64,000 bases of DNA from Oscillatoria nigro-viridis PCC 7112 (lineage in GTDB: Bacteria; Cyanobacteriota; Cyanobacteriia; Cyanobacteriales; Microcoleaceae): positions 2,742,501 to 2,806,500 of the forward strand of contig NC_019729.1 in assembly GCF_000317475.1 (NCBI RefSeq), given 5' to 3'. Both the position numbers and the translations under genes were made by a program. Of the stretch, positions 44,945-54,022 are shown one piece after another. The notes beneath the pieces were generated by a model. It made no database searches and had not been told where the DNA came from. It saw nothing but the letters and a program-made list of their open reading frames with translations. Position 1 is the stretch's first letter. Every line of letters starts with the position of its first letter.

Positions 44945-45621
44945 AGGGTAAGAGCATCTCAATCAGGCTTGACACAAGGATTTGAGAATAAGCATCATGT
45001 ACTCCTCACTCATCGCGGCCCGGTTTCTTTTTTGTCTCAAGCTACGCGATAGGGTGGTTTCACAGATTGAGGGCATTAAGGGCCATCCGTCTGAGTACCG
45101 CCAAATTTCGAGGGCTATTAAACGCTCGTATCCGAGATTTATCTTCTTTAAAAGTCACATCTAAAACCCAATGTTCTTTATTTTCAATGCTCCAATGTTC
45201 CCGGATAATAGAACTATGTTTTTGAGCATCTACGGTTAAAGAACTTAGATAAATCTGGACTTCGTGAGAGGTTCCATTCCACTGTTGCCGAAACCGTTCC
45301 ACTATAACAACCGTCTGAAGTCCCGCCCATTTATCTTGATTATAAAGACCTCCAAATTCTGAAACGGGAATCGCCCAAACTCTTCTTTTCTCAATCCGGT
45401 TATCCCCTTTTTCTACTTGACGGTAATCCGTCATGTTAACCCCAGCAAATTGGCGACTTGATTGGACTTCAAACCCAGATTTAATTCGATTGTAAAGAGT
45501 CGGGTGATTACTTTTTAAGCAAACTACATAATTAGCTTTTTTCTGAACAATCTGTTTAATAATCTCCGTTTGATTTCCCATTGCATCCATCGTAATAATT
45601 GCGCCGGTTACGTCGATTAAT
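44945..45621 (-). mobile_element. ISAs1-family remnant (5' side lost)
   Basis: The outer end CAGGGTAAGAGCATCTC at about 44945 looks like an ISAs1-type terminal repeat. The other half of the element is missing: the neighbouring IS5-family element starts exactly where the transposase sequence stops at about 45621. No matching half is found on the far side of that element. Confidence 0.6.
44963..45620 (-). pseudogene. ISAs1-family transposase, C-terminal fragment with a frameshift
   Basis: The coding strand reads IDVTGAIITMDAMGNQTEI, KANYVVCLKSNHPTLYNRI, RREHWSIENKEHWVLDVTF and SPRNLAVLRRMALNALNL, diagnostic of ISAs1 DDE transposases. A stop at 45060 ends that frame, but the family's usual end (TTLSRSLRQKRNRAAMSEEY) continues one frame over to a stop at 44963, so there is a single frameshift. 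The first roughly half of the protein is absent. Confidence 0.8.
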
Positions 45622-45771
45622 TAGACCTCTTGCAAAATAATTTTATGCTATAATGGAAATTTTTGCTTTACTGGATTGAATCCCAACTCTTAACTTATTT
45701 TTACTCTTGCCTTGCTAGAAACAGGATAAGATACTAGAAACTTATATTGGTTGTTGCACAATCAGTAAATC

Positions 45772-46038
45772 ATGAAAAATCAATCTTATCTAAATTTGAC
45801 ATCTCATCAATTTAAACGTAGATTTGGTGTCAAAATTGAAACTTTAAAAGTAATGGTTCAAGCCTTGGAAGAATTCAGGTCAGAAAATCATAAAGACAGA
45901 AGAGGGCGTGGGACCATCCTAACTCTTGAAGAACAGGTCTTAGTTGCATTGGAATATTGGCGAGAATATCGAACATATTTTCATATTGCGACAAATTGGG
46001 GAGTATCTGAATCAACCCAGCAGCCGGATTGTAATTGA
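45772..46038 (+). CDS. IS5-family transposase, first frame (N-terminal)
   Basis: 88 residues with an N-terminal HTH/DDE-4-associated domain (SHQFKRRFGVKIETLKVMV, LTLEEQVLVALEYWREYRT, ATNWGVSEST). The family protein continues after WGVSEST in the next frame, so this frame ends in a short unrelated tail. A +1 frame change in GAATCAACCCAGCAGCC joins it to the second part, either by programmed frameshifting or by mutation. Confidence 0.75.
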   Translation: MKNQSYLNLTSHQFKRRFGVKIETLKVMVQALEEFRSENHKDRRGRGTILTLEEQVLVALEYWREYRTYFHIATNWGVSESTQQPDCN

Positions 46039-46615
46039 CATCGAATCAACTTTAATGAAAACTGGAAAATTCCGTCTTCCTGGGAAAAAAGCATTACTCA
46101 AAAACTCTGATTATCCAGCAGTCGTGGCGATCGATGTCACAGAAACAGCTATTGAACGACCAAAAAAAAAACAGAAAAAATATTATTCAGGCAAGAAGAA
46201 ATGTCATACCCTCAAAACTCAATTGGTCATTAATCAAGAGACAGGAGCAATTATTTGCACTGCTTTTGGGCAAGGACATTGCCACGATTTTAGCTTATTT
46301 AAAAAAAGTAAAATCCATTTTCATCCCGAAACAGATAGCTTACAAGATAGTGGGTATCAAGGCATAAAAGATTATCATTCCAATAGTTATATTCCTAGAA
46401 AGAAACCTAAAAATGGGAAACTTTCTCTCTTAGAAAAAGACTACAATCGAGCTCTAGCACAAGAAAGAATTGTTATTGAACACGTTAACCGGAGTCTGAA
46501 AATTTTTAAAATCTTGTCGAGTCGTTATCGGAATCGTCGCCGCCGTTATGGTCTGCGTTGTAATTTGTTATCAGCAATTTATAATTATGAGTTAGCTCTA
46601 GGGGGATTAAATTGA
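45944..46615 (+). CDS. IS5-family transposase, second frame (DDE catalytic part)
   Basis: The catalytic part reads SRIVIDIESTLMKTGKFRLPG, VVAIDVTETAIERPKKKQKK with the first Asp, YYSGKKKCHTLKTQL, a second Asp in LQDSGYQG and the Glu in RIVIEHVNRSLKIFK. The sequence before SRIV belongs to the overlapping first frame read out of register. Joined, the two frames give a standard-size transposase of about 275 residues. Confidence 0.8.
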   Translation: MHWNIGENIEHIFILRQIGEYLNQPSSRIVIDIESTLMKTGKFRLPGKKALLKNSDYPAVVAIDVTETAIERPKKKQKKYYSGKKKCHTLKTQLVINQETGAIICTAFGQGHCHDFSLFKKSKIHFHPETDSLQDSGYQGIKDYHSNSYIPRKKPKNGKLSLLEKDYNRALAQERIVIEHVNRSLKIFKILSSRYRNRRRRYGLRCNLLSAIYNYELALGGLN

Positions 46616-46674
46616 AAACTTTCTATTATAGCATAGATTTTTTTTGCAAGAGGTCTAATATATCCAGCGTCAAA

Positions 46675-47295
46675 ATGGCAGTAATAGCCAGCGTGCTTGT
46701 CGGCCTGAGCTATGGGGTTCCAGCAGAGGCTGCACTCCTGGTACTTTCGCAATCAGCCGAAGTCAATTTAAACAGTAACTCGGTGCACTTTCAAATAGAA
46801 TTCAATCGAGCACCCGATTTCTTTAAAACTGATGAATATGGCAGACAAGCTGACTCTTTTCAATACTACGTTGATGCTGATGGGGGATTTCCTATCTTTA
46901 GGGGTACAGACAGTTACTACAGCAATTTAGAATCTATAATCCGGGGCGATGAGATTCATTTAGGGGGAGACGTTCGCATCCGCAATGCTTGGCCGCCTGA
47001 CCCAGATAAGTCAGTAGGTTGGGGAGGTTGGGGGTCAACCCGCGGTTCTGTTCCCTACACCCTTTCAGGAAATGCCTTGTCACTTTTAGTCCCGTTACAG
47101 CTTATTGGTGACAGTGACGGTAAATTTAGCTATCGCTTAGAGTGGTATGAATATGGCGCTATGGATGGTTACACAGACGCAGAAACAGTTCCCGAACCTG
47201 TTACTGTTTTTGGTAGTTTTATGGCTTTAGGGGGTTTGGCAGCTTTTCAAAGAAAGAACAAGCAATTGAAAGGGCTGCGTTCGCGTTTTCGGTAG
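46675..47295 (+). CDS. PEP-CTERM domain protein, 5' end adjoining an IS
   Basis: 206 residues. The N-terminus is hydrophobic (MAVIASVLVGLSYGVPAEAA) and acts as a signal peptide. The body is a secreted beta-rich domain without a known name. The C-terminus has VPEPVTVFGSFMALGGLAAF and then basic RKNKQLK, the PEP-CTERM sorting signal processed by exosortase-type enzymes. The IS5-family element ends 17 bp before this ATG; an open frame continues upstream into the IS. A normal signal peptide usually starts with a charged n-region, which is missing, so the gene has probably lost its first codons and promoter. Confidence 0.75.
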   Translation: MAVIASVLVGLSYGVPAEAALLVLSQSAEVNLNSNSVHFQIEFNRAPDFFKTDEYGRQADSFQYYVDADGGFPIFRGTDSYYSNLESIIRGDEIHLGGDVRIRNAWPPDPDKSVGWGGWGSTRGSVPYTLSGNALSLLVPLQLIGDSDGKFSYRLEWYEYGAMDGYTDAETVPEPVTVFGSFMALGGLAAFQRKNKQLKGLRSRFR

Positions 47296-47427
47296 CGACG
47301 AGGGCGCTGTCAGGGGGGGAGATTTCCAGAACTATACGATTAGCTGTAAGTTAGAAAGATCTCAAATGGGTTCTATAAAGCAGCAGGCATGATTAATTGT
47401 CCGAGGTGTCTAAAGGATTGTTTCTAC

Positions 47428-49521
47428 TTACCAGTCTTGGCTGCGTAGCCGGCGACCCGCTAAGGCCCGCACTTGCTCTTCTGCGTCGGAAACTGCAAGC
47501 GATCGCAACAAGGGCACAACTCCCGGATTTTCTGGATAATGTTCGATAATCGCTTCGAGTGCTGTAAATCTGGGATTGTAAGGAAAAGAACCGTTTTGAC
47601 TGTCAACATCGCTCAAAGCTCGATCGCGCAAAAACTCAAACATTCCCGGCTCGTCTTTCCATCCCCGCATTAACTCTACCAGGGCGATCGCCCGCACCTG
47701 CGAATCTTCATCGTTTTGAGATCTACTTTTGAGCCACTCGAAAGTTTGAGACTGATTTGTCCGCGCCCGGGCTAACTTTTGCAAAGCCATTTGCCTGACA
47801 GCCGGACTCTCATCGCCCTCTGCTTTAGCCTCCAGCAGCATCCAAGTTTCAGGATTGTCCGGCCAGTTGTAAGCTAGTTCAAGCACCGCTGCTTGCCGCA
47901 CCAGCGCTTCCCCAGAATCGAGCTGAATTTTCAGCCAAGGCAAGGTTTCCGGGTCGTCTGGCCACCCCCGCACGATCGATCGCACCAACACGCTCTGCAG
48001 GTGAGAATCTTGCTCCGACTCGACCAGGCTTTTGAGGAAAGGCAGCGTCTCGCCCCGGTGAGACCAGCGTTTTGCTATCTCTTCCACCGCAGTTTCTCGG
48101 ACGTTCAGGTGTCTGTCTGACTCGGCGAGATTTTGCAACCAGCCAAAGACTTCGAGACTGCCTGACGCCTGTGTGGCGACAGCCTCCACTACTACTTGCC
48201 GCACAGTCCAGTAATCCTCGGAATCAGCTATTTTTTGCAGCAGGGGCAGGGTTTCTGGGTGGTCGGGCCAACCTGCGGCTATCTGTTGTAGGGCTATTTC
48301 GCGCAGGTCGGCGTCGCGATCGCCCAATGCTATATTTTTCAAAAAAGTCAGAGTTTCGGCGTTCCCGGGCCAGCCAGAGGCAATTGCTTGCACTGCTGCC
48401 CGCCGGACGCTCGAACTCGCGTCGGACTCGGCTTTAGTCTTCAGCAGCGGGTAAATGTCTGGTTCGCCGGGCCAGTGCGAGGCCAATTCTTCTAAGGCTG
48501 CTGTCCGCACTTCTTTGCTGCTGTCGGATTCGGCTAGGGTTTTCAGCAGCAGGCAAACGTCGGCTGCGGCGGGCCAGCCCGCTGCCAACTCCCGCACCGC
48601 TACGGTTCGCAGGATAGAACTTCCTGTCTGGGCAAGATTTTTGAGCAGGGAAACCGTGCCTAAAAGGCTGTGCCAACCTTTGGCTATTTTTTGCCACGCA
48701 CAGACTCGCACTCCCAAATTTTCGTCAGATTCGGCGGCGGTTCTCAGCAGCAGCAAGGTATCTGTGCGATCGGGCCAATTAGAGGCTAACTGTTCGAGTG
48801 CTGCGGTGCGGACTGCGGGACTTCGATCGAACTGAGCCAAGGCAGTCAGCAGCGGCAAGGTATCGCTCGTGTCTGGCCAACCACAAGCAATTTCTCGCAC
48901 GCAGGTCGATCGCACTGCCCAGCTTCCATCGGATTTGGCGAGGTTTTTGAGCATCAGGTAAATTTCTGGCTGGTCTGGCCAACCGCGGGCTATGGCTTCG
49001 ACTGCTGTGGCTCGGACTTCGCCGCAGTCACTGGAGTGAGCGAGTATTTTCAGCCAGGGCAGGGTTTGCGGGTCGTTTTTCCAAGTTTGGGCGATCGCGG
49101 CGATCGATCGATTGCGAATTTGATAAGTTTCCTGCAATTCTTGAGCGCTTTGATAAAGAATCAGGAAACCCGTACCGTATTGCGATAACGCTTTTAAAGC
49201 GTTTAACAGTTTTTGGGCGGTTTTTTGATTAACATCATTTTTAACTTTTAACAGGCATTGCGCTGCTAAAAACAAATTAATAAATTTTTCTTGTTGACCG
49301 TTTTGATCTGTGAGATATTCTATAATTTGGCTCGCTGTTTCTTTGTCGAGCCTCGCTGCAATTTCTCTGAGGACTTCGTGCAAAGATTCGTCCCGCCAGT
49401 GCTGGCCGAAAAGTTGTGTGTTGAGTTCGCCCCAAGTCAGTTGACCGATTTTGAGTTGTGCGTGGATTAACTCTGCTACAGTCTGGGGATTATTTTCGGA
49501 AACAAGTTTTTTTAACAGCAT
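47428..49521 (-). CDS. HEAT-repeat protein, orphan sensor-like solenoid
   Basis: 697 residues. About 1-130 is a helical N-terminal part (VAELIHAQLKIGQLTWGELN, LFLAAQCLLKVKNDVNQKT). From about 160 to the end lie roughly 15-16 HEAT repeats of 34 residues with the pattern LPLLKxLAESDxxxxVRxxAxxxLAxxWP. Such highly regular repeats and the LAAQCLL segment resemble the C-terminal sensors of cyanobacterial NACHT-HEAT STAND proteins, but no NACHT NTPase is present. It may be a derived stand-alone scaffold or a truncation. Repeat homogeneity suggests recent internal duplication. Confidence 0.82.
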   Translation of the reverse strand: MLLKKLVSENNPQTVAELIHAQLKIGQLTWGELNTQLFGQHWRDESLHEVLREIAARLDKETASQIIEYLTDQNGQQEKFINLFLAAQCLLKVKNDVNQKTAQKLLNALKALSQYGTGFLILYQSAQELQETYQIRNRSIAAIAQTWKNDPQTLPWLKILAHSSDCGEVRATAVEAIARGWPDQPEIYLMLKNLAKSDGSWAVRSTCVREIACGWPDTSDTLPLLTALAQFDRSPAVRTAALEQLASNWPDRTDTLLLLRTAAESDENLGVRVCAWQKIAKGWHSLLGTVSLLKNLAQTGSSILRTVAVRELAAGWPAAADVCLLLKTLAESDSSKEVRTAALEELASHWPGEPDIYPLLKTKAESDASSSVRRAAVQAIASGWPGNAETLTFLKNIALGDRDADLREIALQQIAAGWPDHPETLPLLQKIADSEDYWTVRQVVVEAVATQASGSLEVFGWLQNLAESDRHLNVRETAVEEIAKRWSHRGETLPFLKSLVESEQDSHLQSVLVRSIVRGWPDDPETLPWLKIQLDSGEALVRQAAVLELAYNWPDNPETWMLLEAKAEGDESPAVRQMALQKLARARTNQSQTFEWLKSRSQNDEDSQVRAIALVELMRGWKDEPGMFEFLRDRALSDVDSQNGSFPYNPRFTALEAIIEHYPENPGVVPLLRSLAVSDAEEQVRALAGRRLRSQDW

Positions 49522-49733
49522 ACCGATATCCTGCCCCTCGATTTTGTTTGCATTAAAAATCTGAAACCATATCCAGTATTAGTTTAGAGTTTTTTGAGCC
49601 TTCCTGGAGCAGGTCGCCGATTAACTCCATTTTATACCACAACTACGGGGTCGCGTCCCAATGCAAAATCCGCCACCACCCATAGAAATGTTAGGTGGTG
49701 GCGGATGGCGATCGAACAATAAAGCCGCTGAAT

Positions 49734-50093
49734 CTAGCTAACAGCTACTTGGACGCGATCGGCTGCAACCCGAACCGCAAAAGTAGGAATCTTTACCGTT
49801 TCATCATCCAGACATTGCCCGGTAGTGAGACTAAAGTTTTGCTTGTAAATGGGAGAAGCAACTTTGAGAGTGCCGTTGCGATCGCCCACAATTCCCCGCG
49901 ACAAAACAAAAGCTTTGCTAAACGGGTCGTAATTGCTAAGCGCATAAACTTCATCCCCGTTGCCCACTCGGAAAATCGCCACTTGTTCGCCTTTAACTAA
50001 AGCGCAAACTCCAGTATAAGGGGCGATCGCATCGAGAGAACACACATCTACCCAAGTTGTTACTGTATCGGAAACCGATAATGATTGAACCAT
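49734..50093 (-). CDS. nirD: Nitrite reductase (NADH) small subunit NirD
   Basis: A 119-residue Rieske-like subunit of assimilatory NADH-nitrite reductase. It has TTWVDVCSLDAIAPYTGVCA, YALSNYDPFSKAFVLSRG and CLDDETVKIPTFAVR. As in most NirD proteins, the classical Rieske iron-sulfur ligands are lost. It is the downstream gene of a nirBD operon, separated by 192 bp that hold repeat sequences. Confidence 0.92.
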   Translation of the reverse strand: MVQSLSVSDTVTTWVDVCSLDAIAPYTGVCALVKGEQVAIFRVGNGDEVYALSNYDPFSKAFVLSRGIVGDRNGTLKVASPIYKQNFSLTTGQCLDDETVKIPTFAVRVAADRVQVAVS

Positions 50094-50110
50094 TTTCTTT
50101 TCCTGTTAGT

Positions 50111-50280
50111 TTACTTCAATCTAGTTTATTGGCTCTGCCTGAGAACCTAGGTTTTGAGGCTGTGCCTCACGGTTCTAGGATGCCTCGCGGAAGGAGGCAG
50201 AGCCTCCCGGAATTCATTCCCAGGCAGAGCCTGGGAACGAGATTCTTGCTCCCTCCCCTGATTCAAGGGGAGGGCTGGGG
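50111..50280. repeat. Interspersed repeats between nirB and nirD
   Basis: GGCTCTGCCTGAGAACC, GAGGCAGAGCCTCC and CAGGCAGAGCCTGGGAACGAG are variants of one cyanobacterial repeat. CCCTCCCCTGATTCAAGGGG with GAGGGCTGGGGAGGGG forms an inverted repeat. It lies inside the operon without breaking a gene and could attenuate nirD. Confidence 0.75.
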
Positions 50281-50285
50281 AGGGG

Positions 50286-52850
50286 TTATTCCGCAACTCC
50301 AGCCAGAGCCTTTTCATGTTCGTTAGCCGGCCGCGTTTGTCCCCGTTCCGCAACACGAACAATACTCGGATCTGGCAAATCGGAATTCACAAAATGCTGG
50401 AACCGCTGCACCTTTTGTGGGTCTTCAATCGTCGTTTTCCACTCACATTGATAAGTATTCACTAAATGTTCCATCTGCGCTTCTAATTCAGCACAAATGC
50501 CCAGAGAATCCTCAATTATTACCTGTTTCAAGTATTCAATCCCGCCCTCAAGTTTGTTCAACCAAGTAGCAGTGCGTTCCAATCTGTCGGCCGTGCGGAT
50601 GTAGAAAACCAAGAATCGATCGATATACTTAATCAGCGTTTCCTTATCGATATCCGTCGCCAGCAAAACCGCGTGCTGCGGCTTAATTCCCCCGTTGCCG
50701 CACACGTACAAATTCCAACCATTCTCTGTCGCAATTATCCCAAAATCCTTGCTTTGAGCTTCCGCGCATTCGCGAGTGCAGCCAGAGACAGCAGATTTGA
50801 GCTTGTGGGGCGATCGCAAACCGCGATACCGCAATTCAACCTCGATCGCCAAACTCGTTGAATCCTGCACCCCAAAGCGGCACCAAGTGCTACCAACACA
50901 AGATTTTACAGTACGCAGAGCCTTACCGTAAGCGTGTCCCGACTCAAATCCCGCATCAATCAACCGACGCCAAATATGCGGCAATTGATCCACGCGAGCT
51001 CCAAACAAATCAATCCGTTGCCCGCCAGTAATCTTAGTATAAAGCCCAAAATACCTGGCAACTTCACCCAAAACAATCAACTTATCGGGAGTAATTTCTC
51101 CCCCCGGGATTCGCGGCACCACCGAATAAGTACCATCCCGCTGAATGTTTGCCAAAAAGTAATCGTTCGTATCTTGCAAACCGACGTGAGACTTCTCTAA
51201 AATATGGTCATTCCAAGTAGAAGCCAACATCGAACCAACAGCAGGCTTGCAAATTTCGCAACCCTTACCTTTGCCATGTCTTTCAATCAACTCCTCAAAG
51301 GTTTTAATCTCTTGAGAGCGCACTAAATGGTACAATTCTTGACGAGAATATTCAAAATGTTCGCAGAGATTATTTTTGACTGCGAACCCAGCTTTCTTCA
51401 TCTCCGACTTGAAGATATCCGTCACTAAAGGCACGCACCCGCCGCAGCCCGTCCCAGCTTGAGTGCATTTCTTGACGCTGGCAACATCGGTTAAATTATA
51501 ATCGCGAATCGCTTCACAAATCTGCCCTTTGGTAACATTATTGCAAGAACAAATTTGAGCCGAATCCGGCAAACTGTCTACTCCAAAACCCGCCGCTACT
51601 CCCCCTTCTCGCGGTGGCATTAACAAATCTTCGGGATGCGGCGGCAGAGCAATTTCATTTTGCATGAATTGTAGCAAAGTGCCGTAAGCCGAAGCATCTC
51701 CTACGAGAATTCCACCTAAAATTCGGCTGCCGTCTTGATTTAAAACTAATTTTTTGTAAATGCCTTGGAAGGTGTCAGTGACAACAATTTCTTTAGCATC
51801 GGCTGACTTGGGAAAAGGATCTCCAAAACTAGCGACATCCACCCCCAATAATTTAAGTTTAGTGGACATATCCGCACCTGTAAAAGTGCTTGTGGGACGG
51901 GCATCTTGCCCGTCATCCGCTGCACTGCTCAAAATATCTGCAGCTACGCTTGCCATTGTATATCCAGGTGCAACTAAGCCGTAGATGCGATTTTGATACA
52001 GCGCGCATTCTCCGATCGCATAAATGTCAGGATCGGAGGTTTGGCAGCTATCATTAATCACAATGCCACCGCGTTCTCCTACTTCTATACCGCAACTTCT
52101 GGCAATTTCGTCGCGGGGGCGAATGCCAGCAGAAAACACTATCATATCTGTTGCCAATTCCGAACCGTCAGCAAACAGCATTTTAGTAACTTTGCCATCT
52201 TCGCTGACAATTTCTGTGGTAGATTTGCTGGTATGAACCGAAACGCCCAAATCTTCTATTTTGCTGCGGAGAATTGCCCCGCCAATCTCGTCAACTTGCA
52301 CGGGCATCAGCCGCGATGCAAACTCAACAACGTGAGTTTTTAGACCCATATTTTGCAGAGCATTGGCACATTCTAGACCTAACAAACCGCCGCCAATTAC
52401 TACACCAATTTTGCAATTTTTAGCGTAATCTGACATTGCTTCCAGGTCGTCAATTGTTCGGTAAACAAAAGTTCCTGTAGCGTCTTTGCCTTTAATTGAT
52501 GGCACAAATGGATAGGAACCAGTGGCCAGAACTATTTTGTCGTAGGGAACTTCTAAACCGTTGGCTGAAGAGACTATTTTGTGTTCCCGATTAATGGCGA
52601 CTGCTTTGTCGCCTATATGAATTTGGATGCCGTTTTCGTGATAAAATCCCGGTGCAACTAAAGATAAATCTCCCGCTGTTTTGCCAGAGAAAAATCCGCT
52701 GAGGTTTACGCGATCGTAAGCAACGCGCGGTTCTTCACAAAAAGTAATTAAATTCCAGTTTTTGGCAGCATCCGAGCTGACCATTAACTCTAGGAACTTG
52801 TGACCTACCATGCCATTGCCAATTACAATCAGGTTTTTTTTGGCTGTCAT
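50286..52850 (-). CDS. nirB: Nitrite reductase (NADH) large subunit NirB
   Basis: An 854-residue cytosolic flavo-iron-sulfur-siroheme enzyme that reduces nitrite to ammonium with NADH. N-terminal FAD/NAD domains have GNGMVGHKFLELM and GGGLLGLECANAL. A BFD-type [2Fe-2S] segment has CSCNNVTKGQIC and CTQAGTGCGGC. The C-terminal sulfite/nitrite reductase part has CVGSTWCRFG and SGCTRECAEAQ, supplying four cysteines for the [4Fe-4S]-siroheme centre. Cyanobacteria normally use ferredoxin-dependent NirA, so NirBD is noteworthy. An NtcA box lies upstream. It is full length. Confidence 0.94.
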   Translation of the reverse strand: MTAKKNLIVIGNGMVGHKFLELMVSSDAAKNWNLITFCEEPRVAYDRVNLSGFFSGKTAGDLSLVAPGFYHENGIQIHIGDKAVAINREHKIVSSANGLEVPYDKIVLATGSYPFVPSIKGKDATGTFVYRTIDDLEAMSDYAKNCKIGVVIGGGLLGLECANALQNMGLKTHVVEFASRLMPVQVDEIGGAILRSKIEDLGVSVHTSKSTTEIVSEDGKVTKMLFADGSELATDMIVFSAGIRPRDEIARSCGIEVGERGGIVINDSCQTSDPDIYAIGECALYQNRIYGLVAPGYTMASVAADILSSAADDGQDARPTSTFTGADMSTKLKLLGVDVASFGDPFPKSADAKEIVVTDTFQGIYKKLVLNQDGSRILGGILVGDASAYGTLLQFMQNEIALPPHPEDLLMPPREGGVAAGFGVDSLPDSAQICSCNNVTKGQICEAIRDYNLTDVASVKKCTQAGTGCGGCVPLVTDIFKSEMKKAGFAVKNNLCEHFEYSRQELYHLVRSQEIKTFEELIERHGKGKGCEICKPAVGSMLASTWNDHILEKSHVGLQDTNDYFLANIQRDGTYSVVPRIPGGEITPDKLIVLGEVARYFGLYTKITGGQRIDLFGARVDQLPHIWRRLIDAGFESGHAYGKALRTVKSCVGSTWCRFGVQDSTSLAIEVELRYRGLRSPHKLKSAVSGCTRECAEAQSKDFGIIATENGWNLYVCGNGGIKPQHAVLLATDIDKETLIKYIDRFLVFYIRTADRLERTATWLNKLEGGIEYLKQVIIEDSLGICAELEAQMEHLVNTYQCEWKTTIEDPQKVQRFQHFVNSDLPDPSIVRVAERGQTRPANEHEKALAGVAE

Positions 52851-52891
52851 TAGAATCTCTTTTATCCCGTTTACCAGTCGTTGGGTTAATT

Positions 52892-52931
52892 AATATAAGA
52901 CTTTTTTGTAAATTTTTGTACTTATAGATAC
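52892..52931 (-). promoter_or_regulatory. NtcA-activated promoter of nirBD
   Basis: On the coding strand GTA-TCTATAAG-TAC (52918-52931) fits the NtcA site GTAN8TAC exactly and is embedded in a palindrome TTTGTA...TACAAA. Exactly 20 bases later comes TATATT (52892-52897), matching the class II layout GTAN8TAC-N20-24-TAN3T. The -10 box is about 42 bp before the nirB start. This predicts induction under nitrogen limitation or nitrate growth. Confidence 0.85.
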
Positions 52932-53000
52932 AAAAAATGGAGATTTATGCAATTGTCGAATACTCCCGATTGCATTTTTGCATGATGTCTGCGATCGACC

Positions 53001-53188
53001 GATTTTAGATTTTAGATTTTAGATTTTAGATTTTAGATTTTAGATTTACTCCAGAGTTAAGTAGGGTGCGTCAGTCGATTGTAGATTTGAGATTTGAGAT
53101 TTGAGATTTACTCCAGAGTTAAGTAGGGTGCGTCAAGTAAGTCTTTTTGACAAAACGATTAATATTTTTACTGTGACGCACCTTACAG
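53001..53188. repeat. Heptamer array and duplicated segment
   Basis: TTTTAGA units (53001-53046) lead into ACTCCAGAGTTAAGTAGGG, GTGCGTCA, then TTTGAGA units and a second copy of the same block (about 53110-53141). A complement, TGACGCACCTTAC, closes the region at about 53174. The set forms partial inverted repeats around GTAGGGTGCGTCA. Confidence 0.75.
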
Positions 53189-53210
53189 TTTTCTGATTCT
53201 TAATTATTAT

Positions 53211-53999
53211 TTAAGCTCCCATGCCGGAATACTGCTTCAAACCCTGCCGCCAAAGCCAGCGATTCCACACAAAAAACACCGCACTCCAACCCAACATTAC
53301 CAACAAACCGCGGCCTAAATCTACGGGCAATCCTATCAAGATAGAAGCGGGAAAATGAATCAAATAAGGAAACGGCGTCCACAAAACTACTTCGCGCACG
53401 GGTGCGGGAAAAACTTCTAGCGGTGCGATAAGTCCCGATAAAAACAGGTAAATTAGAAACCAGAATTGCTCGATCGCACTTGCCCTTTCCAGCCAAAAAG
53501 CAAACAGCGCAAAGGTATACTGTATCAGGAACCGCAAGCAAAAAGCCAAGACGACAACCAACAAAAACAGCAAAAACCTCCCAAGACTCGGCAGCCAAAA
53601 AGCCTGCGGGTAAAGTGCAAAAAACAGCAGCACTAATCCCAATACAAACGGCAGCCTCGCAAACCTTTCGGAAATGTGAGATACGAAGTGGTGCCATACG
53701 GGATCGAGAGGCTGCAACAATCTATTAGATAGCCTGCCTTGCACAACTTCCTTTTCAAACTCCCAAATCACCCAAACTACATTTGTTTGTCTGACAATGA
53801 AAGCCGCTAAAAAATAACGGGCAAAGTCGATCGAATTCAGCCCAAATTGACCAGTTTCGGCCGCCTGCGTCCAGACTCCCATCAAGATAAACGGCAAAGC
53901 CCCCGACAGCGCCCACAAAAACAATTCCGCCCGGTATTCGAGCATATAAGCGTAATAGGTAACTAGGAAAGTTTTAGCAATTTTAACAATTCTGTTCAT
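53211..53999 (-). CDS. ABC-2 family permease (PF06182-type)
   Basis: A 262-residue membrane protein with six hydrophobic segments. It begins MNRIVKIAKTFLVTYYAYML and contains VVQGRLSNRLLQPLDPVWHH and the FLSGLIAPLEVFPAPVRE block typical of ABC-2 permeases of the DUF990 type. It is the exporter membrane half of the ATPase encoded upstream at 54316-55296. Systems of this type often have two such permeases; only one is here. The substrate is unknown. Confidence 0.88.
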   Translation of the reverse strand: MNRIVKIAKTFLVTYYAYMLEYRAELFLWALSGALPFILMGVWTQAAETGQFGLNSIDFARYFLAAFIVRQTNVVWVIWEFEKEVVQGRLSNRLLQPLDPVWHHFVSHISERFARLPFVLGLVLLFFALYPQAFWLPSLGRFLLFLLVVVLAFCLRFLIQYTFALFAFWLERASAIEQFWFLIYLFLSGLIAPLEVFPAPVREVVLWTPFPYLIHFPASILIGLPVDLGRGLLVMLGWSAVFFVWNRWLWRQGLKQYSGMGA

Positions 54000-54022
54000 A
54001 TCAATTTTACAGTTAATTTTTT

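Larger units (their letters stand above)
45622..46657 (+). mobile_element. IS5-family insertion sequence with two overlapping frames
   Basis: Terminal inverted repeats TAGACCTCTTGCAAAA (45622) and its complement ending at 46657 bound about 1036 bp. Flanks offer only a 2-3 bp duplication (TA-type), which is normal for part of this family but weak evidence here. The left neighbour is the truncated ISAs1 remnant and the right neighbour is a PEP-CTERM gene. Confidence 0.85.
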
